Assembly (NCBI GenBank): GCA_023435645.1
Contig: JAEYRK010000105.1
Span: 1-43,928, forward strand
Direction of reading: 5' to 3'
Origin: Bacillota bacterium
Lineage (GTDB): Bacteria > Bacillota > Clostridia > Lachnospirales > Lachnospiraceae
DNA length: 43,928 nucleotides
Made by a program: the position numbers and the translations under genes. Under the pieces are notes generated by a model. That model saw nothing but the letters and a program-made list of their open reading frames with translations, did no database searches and was not told the origin of the DNA. Below are positions 39,105-43,928 of this stretch, piece after piece (position 1 is the stretch's first letter; each line of letters opens with the position of its first letter).

Positions 39105-40427
39105 ATGAGGAGAAGGATAACTGCATTACTGCTAATTCTAGTCCTGGCAGGAGGCACCCTGACCGGTTGCAAAAGCTTGCAAAAGGAAGAGGAATCCCAG
39201 CCGATGAACAGTGAGGCCAGGATAAAGGATGATCAAGGAAGGATGGAGCTTGAGGAGCTGGACCAGACTTATATGGATGGCCTCAAAGAATTTTCATACC
39301 GAGTCTTTCATGCTATGGAGGATGGGGAGAATATCTTCCTCTCACCCTACAGTATCGCCACTGCCTTATCTATGCTCTACAATGGGGCTGATCAGGATAC
39401 CAGGAGGGAGATGGCTAGGCTTCTGGGATTTGACCAGCTGGAAGGCTATACACCTGCTTATAAGGAAGCAGCCAACCATTATATGAATGCCAATCATAGA
39501 CTGCTGAAGGAACAGCTGCAAGCGGCAGATCCGAAGGTGAAGATTGATAGTGCGAATTCCATCTGGTTAGCGAAGGGGAAAGAGTTCAGCAATCAGATAG
39601 AAACAGCCTTACTGGCTCCGGCCCGATACGATTATGAGGGTGATATCTTCGAGGTGGATTTTACGATAGCAGAAACCCTCGATACATTGAATCAGTGGGT
39701 TTCCGATAAAACAATGGGAATGATTGATCCCTTTATGGAGCGGTTTGCGGATTCGGAGAATATAAGAGTCTTTCTTGCGAATGCAGTGTATTTTAACGGA
39801 ACATGGAAGCTCCCCTTTGAGCCAAGGGACACCAGGGAGGCCGCCTTCTACGGGGAGGAGAAAATCTCTCAGGTGGATATGATGAAATTGTATCACGAAA
39901 AGTTCCGCTTTTACAGCGAGGGAGGAATTCAGGGAATTGAGCTTCCTTACGGGAATGGGAGAATTGTTATGGATATTCTGATTCCGGAGGATAAAGAACA
40001 ATCCATTTGGGAGCTTTATCAAGGGCTGTCTGTAAATGAGCTGGAGGACTTCTTTGAGAAGCTGGATAAGGCGAATAAAATAGAAATTGATCACCTTGGT
40101 CTGCCAAGGTTTGAAATGGAATACGGATTGGTGGATATCAAAGATGCTTTAGAGAGAATGGGAATGAACAAAGCCTTTCAACCCGAAGGAGCAGACTTTG
40201 AGCTGATTGGAGAGAGACTTTATGTCAGCAGTGTGGCCCATAAAGCGAAGATAAGAGTAGAGGAATGGGGAACCGAAGCCTCCGCAGCCACAGGGATTGA
40301 GGTGGATAAAACAGCTGATATTATGAAGCCCCAAATTAAATTTATAGTAGACGTACCCTTCCTTTTCTTTATTCGGGACACTGCTACGGGCACTCTGCTA
40401 TTCCTTGGTAGTGTGAAGCAGCTTTGA
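39105..40427 (+). CDS. Serpin (serine protease inhibitor) lipoprotein
   Basis: A surface-anchored serpin of 440 residues. The lipoprotein signal is MRRRITALLLILVLAGGTLTGC. The serpin body shows ENIFLSPYSIATALSMLYNGAD, NAVYFNGTWKLPFE, GIQGIELPYGNGRIVMDILIP, LPRFEMEYGLVDIKDALERMG and VPFLFFIRDTATGTLLFLG. The hinge of the reactive loop is GTEASAATG (389-397), the small-residue form needed for inhibitory insertion. Counting from Gly389 as P15 puts P1 at Thr403 and P1' at Ala404, with Lys402 at P2; the true scissile bond may be shifted by one. It should trap a serine or cysteine protease at the cell surface. The start at 39105 has TAGGAGGG 5 nt upstream. Last gene of the BlaI/M56 cluster. Confidence 0.92.
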   Translation: MRRRITALLLILVLAGGTLTGCKSLQKEEESQPMNSEARIKDDQGRMELEELDQTYMDGLKEFSYRVFHAMEDGENIFLSPYSIATALSMLYNGADQDTRREMARLLGFDQLEGYTPAYKEAANHYMNANHRLLKEQLQAADPKVKIDSANSIWLAKGKEFSNQIETALLAPARYDYEGDIFEVDFTIAETLDTLNQWVSDKTMGMIDPFMERFADSENIRVFLANAVYFNGTWKLPFEPRDTREAAFYGEEKISQVDMMKLYHEKFRFYSEGGIQGIELPYGNGRIVMDILIPEDKEQSIWELYQGLSVNELEDFFEKLDKANKIEIDHLGLPRFEMEYGLVDIKDALERMGMNKAFQPEGADFELIGERLYVSSVAHKAKIRVEEWGTEASAATGIEVDKTADIMKPQIKFIVDVPFLFFIRDTATGTLLFLGSVKQL

Positions 40428-40573
40428 TGAACTATATTCCTATGTATTTGCAACTATATAATATGAGGGCTATCCCATGGACATAGAAGATGCCATAAAG
40501 CTGACATCAAAAGGTCCTGGAATAACCCTCTTATGTTACATCATCAGGAGTAAGTAAGTAGATTGGAAAGAAT
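40428..40573. other. Convergent spacer with imperfect hairpin
   Basis: Between the serpin and the duplicated-domain lipoprotein, GAGGG-CTAT-CC can pair with GG-AATA-ACCCTC with two mismatches and a ~35-nt loop. There is no good T-run on either side, so terminator function is uncertain. Confidence 0.3.
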
Positions 40574-41599
40574 TTATTTTGCTGCTGCTCCTGCCTTCTC
40601 AATCACTGTTAAGAAATCTCCGATTCCTACGGTGACGGAGGCTGTAAGATCGGCTGCAGTGGGAGAGCCCTCCTCGTTCAAGGCAATTGCCTTTACGTCA
40701 GCTAAGGTCTTGCCAAGGATATAGTCCGAGAAAGCCTTTGCCTGCTCATACCATTCCTTGCCGATGCCGGAAGCCTTCTTCATGCCATAAGCATCTCCCA
40801 GCTCATTCTTTGTCTTGATTTCTGCGGTCAGGTCAGAGGTAATCTTACCTTCCTTGGTGAAATTGATGTTTGCCTGTGAGGCATCTATGATGCTGCTGGT
40901 GATTTTACCGTTCTGATCCAGAGTAATTGCACCATAATAGGTATAGGCCTGTGCAAGACCATCCTTATCCCCGGCACCGGCTGAGTGACCGAGACCGGAT
41001 ACCATACCCAGACCGAGCTTATTGCCTGAGGAGGCACCAAGGGCCTGTGCTTGATTTACAGCCTTCTCCAGAGCTGCAAGATAATCACTGATGCTGATAG
41101 TTACAGAGGAGGATAAATCAGCAGAGGTGGGAGCGCCTTCTTCGTTTAGAGTAATTCCCTTCACCTGCTCCAGGGTTTTCCCGATGACATAATCCTCCAG
41201 GGCCTTGGCCTGTTCGAACCATTCCTTACCGATACCGGAGTTCTTCTTCATTCCGTAAGCATCCCCAAGCTCTTTTTTGGAGACAAAGACAGTTGCCATA
41301 TCAGTGGTTAGCTCACCGGCTGCTGAGAACTTAATCTTTGGCTGTATGGCATCAATGATGCAATTCACAATGATACCCTTATCGTCAACCAAAACTGCCA
41401 CTGCAGTGGAATCTGCCTGAACAAGACCCTCTGCTTCTGCCGTGGCATCCTTGGATTTATCGGCGGAGGTGATCACTGCTAAGCCGGTTTTGACTTTTCC
41501 TCCGGCAGCGCCTGTATTCGTCGATTTATCCTTTGAACAGGCGGTGAAGGCTATTATTACCATAGCCATGCATAGAGTAAGTGATAATAATTTTCTCAT
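40574..41599 (-). CDS. Lipoprotein with two tandem copies of an uncharacterised domain
   Basis: A 341-residue surface lipoprotein; signal MRKLLSLTLCMAMVIIAFTAC with Cys21. It holds the same ~115-residue domain twice (about residues 63-179 and 215-336), with near-identical blocks: ELGDAYGMKKNSGIGKEWFEQ and ELGDAYGMKKASGIGKEWYEQ, VIGKTLEQVKGITLNEEGAPT and ILGKTLADVKAIALNEEGSPT, SSSVTISISDYLAALEKA and TASVTVGIGDFLTVIEKA. The joint is Gly/Ala-rich. A loose resemblance to FMN-binding domain lipoproteins of clostridia is possible, but I see no definite flavin motif, so the function is unknown. The ATG at 41599 follows AAAGGAGGG. It has its own promoter and is convergent with the serpin gene. Confidence 0.8.
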   Translation of the reverse strand: MRKLLSLTLCMAMVIIAFTACSKDKSTNTGAAGGKVKTGLAVITSADKSKDATAEAEGLVQADSTAVAVLVDDKGIIVNCIIDAIQPKIKFSAAGELTTDMATVFVSKKELGDAYGMKKNSGIGKEWFEQAKALEDYVIGKTLEQVKGITLNEEGAPTSADLSSSVTISISDYLAALEKAVNQAQALGASSGNKLGLGMVSGLGHSAGAGDKDGLAQAYTYYGAITLDQNGKITSSIIDASQANINFTKEGKITSDLTAEIKTKNELGDAYGMKKASGIGKEWYEQAKAFSDYILGKTLADVKAIALNEEGSPTAADLTASVTVGIGDFLTVIEKAGAAAK

Positions 41600-41640
41600 T
41601 CATACCCTCCTTTATAAAAATACCTTATTTTGGTGATTAA

Positions 41641-41669
41641 ATGTTACCACAGGAATCCTTTTCAGTCAA
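41641..41669 (-). promoter_or_regulatory. Promoter of the duplicated-domain lipoprotein
   Basis: On the minus strand TTGACT (complement of 41664-41669), 17 nt, TAACAT (complement of 41641-41646), about 40 nt before the ATG. Confidence 0.6.
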
Positions 41670-41747
41670 TTATTATATGATAATTCTATGAATTATGGGA
41701 TGAATTTAGAAAACTATCTAGAGACGTGGCTATAGTTTGTCAATTAT

Positions 41748-41783
41748 GAAAAGCGACCGGGAATCTGTGATTGATTCCCGGTC
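41748..41783 (-). terminator. Terminator of the cotF-like gene
   Basis: GACCGGGAATC (41755-41765) and GATTCCCGGTC (41773-41783) form a perfect 11-bp stem with a 7-nt loop; on the minus strand GCTTTTC follows. Confidence 0.75.
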
Positions 41784-41794
41784 TGGAATAGTAA

Positions 41795-42301
41795 TTATTT
41801 TACGGAGTACATCCCTTTGCTTTGCATATAAGCGAAAATTGCCTCGCCATGCTTCTGCTCTTCCTTCTGGATATGGTTTAATACATCCCGCACCTGCGCA
41901 TCGCTGAATTCAAAGATGGCAGTATTATAAGTAGCGGAAACATACTTTTCTGTATTTAGCATATCAATGCACATATCCTTGTCAGACATATTGAAGCCGG
42001 TAGAACCACTATTTTCGACTGCACTCTGCTGAGTTCCGGAGCCGCCTTGGTTCTGGTTGGAGGCTCCTTGGTTACTCTGACTTTTGCCAGCCATGGAAGG
42101 AACCTTTCCCTGAAGGAGCTGGTTGATTGTCTCAAGATGCTCCCGTTCATTCTGACCGTTTGCCCTGAATATGGCTTTCAGCTGAGCATCACTGGCTAAT
42201 TTCGTATAGTTATCATACTTCAGGATACATTGCTCCTCGTGGGTTTTTTCATCCTCAAGCAGATACCGTTCTTTTGTACTTAAGGTAACATTGCTAATCA
42301 T
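41795..42301 (-). CDS. CotF-family spore coat protein
   Basis: A ferritin-like helical spore coat protein of 168 residues. The first half (STKERYLLEDEKTHEEQCILKYDNYTKLASDAQLKAIF and NEREHLETINQLLQG) and the last part (MCIDMLNTEKYVSATYNTAIFEFSDAQVRDVLNHIQKEEQKHGEAIFAYMQSKGMY) are the standard CotF pair of helices. Between them, residues ~72-103 are a Gln/Asn/Gly/Ser-rich flexible linker. I chose the ATG at 42301, with AAGGAGGTG at ideal spacing; a longer frame to 42331 is unsupported. Presence of this gene indicates a spore-forming host; a mother-cell sigma factor probably transcribes it, though no convincing SigE or SigK promoter was seen. Confidence 0.9.
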   Translation of the reverse strand: MISNVTLSTKERYLLEDEKTHEEQCILKYDNYTKLASDAQLKAIFRANGQNEREHLETINQLLQGKVPSMAGKSQSNQGASNQNQGGSGTQQSAVENSGSTGFNMSDKDMCIDMLNTEKYVSATYNTAIFEFSDAQVRDVLNHIQKEEQKHGEAIFAYMQSKGMYSVK

Positions 42302-42466
42302 AATAAACACCTCCTTCCATAAGTATTTCAAAAAATTTAATTTCTATCCCTAGATATATCAGTTGCAGTGAAGGAATAAATGTGATAATGTAATATTAAT
42401 TTTTATTTGACAGTTAATTCCACGAAAAATGACATGTTATTCCACAAAAGAGAAGGGAGGACTATG

Positions 42467-43357
42467 ATGCACGATAGGGAGATAAAGGAGATCTATGACA
42501 AACTCCAGATTCTGGAGAAGCTATATGACAAAATCCGCTTAGTTGACCCTGTAAGTAAGAGAGTAGTCAGCTATACCGGTTATGAAGAGATTGTAGCCCC
42601 TATAAAATGCTTTGACATCTTAGGGAAAGACAAGGTATGTGAAAATTGCATTTCCATGCGGGCCTACCAAGAGAACCAGACCTATGTAAAGCTAGAGTAT
42701 TTAAAGGAAGAAATATTCATGATCACTGCAATCCCCATCCAGCTCGAAGACAGAGTAACGGTCATCGAGCTTTTCAAAAATGTCACGGACCATTTGTTGC
42801 TGAAGAATTCTGACGGGGACCACCAGAATGCGGTAAGTGGCATGATTGATAATATCTACCTGATGGCAAACAAAGACTCTCTTACCGGTATTTATAACAG
42901 AAAATATATCTATGAGAAGCTTCCCGCTGATGTTGTGAATGCCACAATCACCGGACACAGAATTGGAATTGTGATGGCAGACATTGACCATTTTAAGGAC
43001 GTCAATGATACCTACGGTCATCTGGCAGGAGATGAGGTGCTAAGGGTATTCGCCAGGGTCCTCTCAAAGGAGCTGAAAAGGGAAACGGATTGGGTTGCCA
43101 GATATGGCGGTGAAGAGTTCCTAATCTGCATTCCGGGAGCCAGTAAGGTGATTACCCGTGAAATCGCAGAGCGAATGAGAAGAATTTTTGAGGACACCGT
43201 GATTACATTCAACGGCTTTGAGATCCGAGCCACAGCAAGCTTTGGAATATGTCATCTGATTCCGGACATCGGAATTACAATTGAGAATATTATTGAATGT
43301 GCGGATAGAAATCTGTATCTTGCCAAGAATAACGGCAGGAACAGAGTGGAAGGCTAA
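42467..43357 (+). CDS. Diguanylate cyclase with N-terminal PAS-like sensor
   Basis: Makes cyclic di-GMP from GTP. 296 residues from the ATG at 42467 (GGGAGG 6 nt upstream; an adjacent ATG at 42464 is also possible). Residues ~1-125 form a soluble PAS-like sensor with a Cys pair in GKDKVCENCISMRAYQ. The GGDEF domain follows: DSLTGIYNRKYIYE, VMADIDHFKDVNDTYGHLAGDEVL and the active loop RYGGEEFLI at 214-218. R205-E-T-D208 stands exactly five residues before GGEEF, matching the product-inhibition I-site (RxxD). No membrane helix is present, so it is cytoplasmic. The thioesterase gene follows 45 nt later; no functional link is evident. Confidence 0.93.
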   Translation: MHDREIKEIYDKLQILEKLYDKIRLVDPVSKRVVSYTGYEEIVAPIKCFDILGKDKVCENCISMRAYQENQTYVKLEYLKEEIFMITAIPIQLEDRVTVIELFKNVTDHLLLKNSDGDHQNAVSGMIDNIYLMANKDSLTGIYNRKYIYEKLPADVVNATITGHRIGIVMADIDHFKDVNDTYGHLAGDEVLRVFARVLSKELKRETDWVARYGGEEFLICIPGASKVITREIAERMRRIFEDTVITFNGFEIRATASFGICHLIPDIGITIENIIECADRNLYLAKNNGRNRVEG

Positions 43358-43402
43358 AAATCACATTAGGATGCAGCTGAAAGAGGGAAGGGAGAGATTT
43401 CA

Positions 43403-43906
43403 TTGGATCACATTAGGAGGACTGGGGATGCTCCCGAACAAGCAACAGAGTTAAAGCCTTATTACAGGCAGGCGATGTATTATGAGACGGATCAGATGGC
43501 GGTTGTTCATCACTCCAATTATATCCGATGGTTTGAGGAAGCCAGAGTAGATTTTCTCGATCAGATTGGTCTTGGCTTTGATCAGATTGAGGCGGCAGGA
43601 CTCTATTGCCCGGTGCTGAGTGCATACTGTGAGTATAAGCTGCCGGTCAGGTTTAAGGAAAGCGTCCTGATTATTCCAAGGCTAAGCTTCTTCAATGGGA
43701 TCAAGATGAAGATAGAGTACCAAATCCTTGAGGAAGCCAGTAAACAGATCAGGGCCGTTGGAAGAACCGAGCATTGCTTTATTACGAAGGATTTTAAGAT
43801 GGTAAGTCTGAAGAAGTATGATAAAAAAATGTATGATGTCCTATCTCAATGGACGGAGAGTGAGCAATCGCGCAACGATATCGGATCAGAGGCTGTTTCT
43901 CTATAA
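43403..43906 (+). CDS. Hotdog-fold acyl-CoA thioesterase (YbgC/FadM-like)
   Basis: A cytoplasmic thioesterase-like protein of 167 residues. The 4HBT signature is clear: MYYETDQMAVVHHSNYIRWFEEARVDFLDQIG, with the Asp in ETDQM at the usual catalytic place, followed by YCPVLSAYCEYKLPVRFKESVLIIPRL and GRTEHCFITKDFKMV. Such enzymes cleave acyl-CoA or acyl-ACP; chain-length preference is unknown. The frame starts with TTG at 43403, with GGGAG ~9 nt upstream; no in-frame ATG with a ribosome site exists before MYYETD, so TTG is the best start. The stop is at 43904-43906, just inside the right edge of the window. Confidence 0.85.
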   Translation: MDHIRRTGDAPEQATELKPYYRQAMYYETDQMAVVHHSNYIRWFEEARVDFLDQIGLGFDQIEAAGLYCPVLSAYCEYKLPVRFKESVLIIPRLSFFNGIKMKIEYQILEEASKQIRAVGRTEHCFITKDFKMVSLKKYDKKMYDVLSQWTESEQSRNDIGSEAVSL

Positions 43907-43928
43907 CCAGTTGATACAAGAGGCTCCT

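Noticed and set aside
39609..40094. 161-codon minus-strand frame inside the serpin gene
   Set aside because: Fully antisense to a clear serpin with no start signals.

Overview
The window looks like chromosomal DNA from a low-to-mid GC, Gram-positive, spore-forming anaerobe, most likely a plant-fibre-degrading member of the Lachnospiraceae/Clostridia. The grounds are strong AGGAGG-type ribosome sites, sigma-A-like promoters, many lipobox (Cys) lipoproteins, a CotF-type spore coat protein, a GH10 xylanase and a BlaI/M56 sensor pair. This is inference from gene content; no rRNA or other marker gene lies in the window. I see no prophage, IS element, CRISPR array, tRNA or rRNA.

Layout. 1-2190 (minus): cell-wall precursor genes ddl and murF (murF runs off the left edge). 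2504-6096 (minus): an ABC-2 exporter operon, one ATPase and two paralogous permeases. 6396-8429 (plus): a small CD3324/Mor-like DNA-binding protein and a secreted protein of unknown role. 8603-11507 (plus): MATE exporter, a TruA-like protein whose catalytic Asp is Glu, and a YjjG-type HAD phosphatase. 11628-14499 (minus): CBS-domain protein, calcineurin-like phosphoesterase and an MFS exporter with a consensus promoter between two palindromes. 14736-18027 (plus): XRE-TPR regulator and a GH10-CBM9 lipoprotein xylanase. 18028-19846: a promoter with a structured leader-RNA candidate, a Nudix hydrolase, and a convergent DEDDh exonuclease. 20007-28978 (plus): ferredoxin-tailed aldo/keto reductase, canonical TruA, a run of surface proteins (lipoprotein, DUF3160 lipoprotein, membrane-anchored 5'-nucleotidase) and a YcaQ/AlkX-type glycosylase. 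28979-29375: a self-contained 36-residue Lys-rich small-protein gene with its own promoter and terminator. 29375-31930 (minus): a second ABC-2 exporter. 32272-35013 (plus): metF, a GNAT-like protein, a CoA-binding protein. 35249-40427 (plus): BlaI-type repressor, M56 membrane protease, large lipoprotein and lipoprotein serpin behind a promoter covered by a perfect 40-nt palindrome. 40574-42301 (minus): duplicated-domain lipoprotein and CotF. 42467-43906 (plus): diguanylate cyclase and hotdog thioesterase.

The strongest candidate for an undescribed system is 35249-40427: a BlaI/M56 sensing pair without the penicillin-binding sensor domain, apparently controlling a surface serpin and a companion lipoprotein. 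That suggests induced protection of the envelope against proteases. Other items worth a second look are the Asp-to-Glu TruA paralogue, the Lys-rich small protein, the structured RNA upstream of the Nudix gene, and the twin-operator promoter of the MFS exporter.
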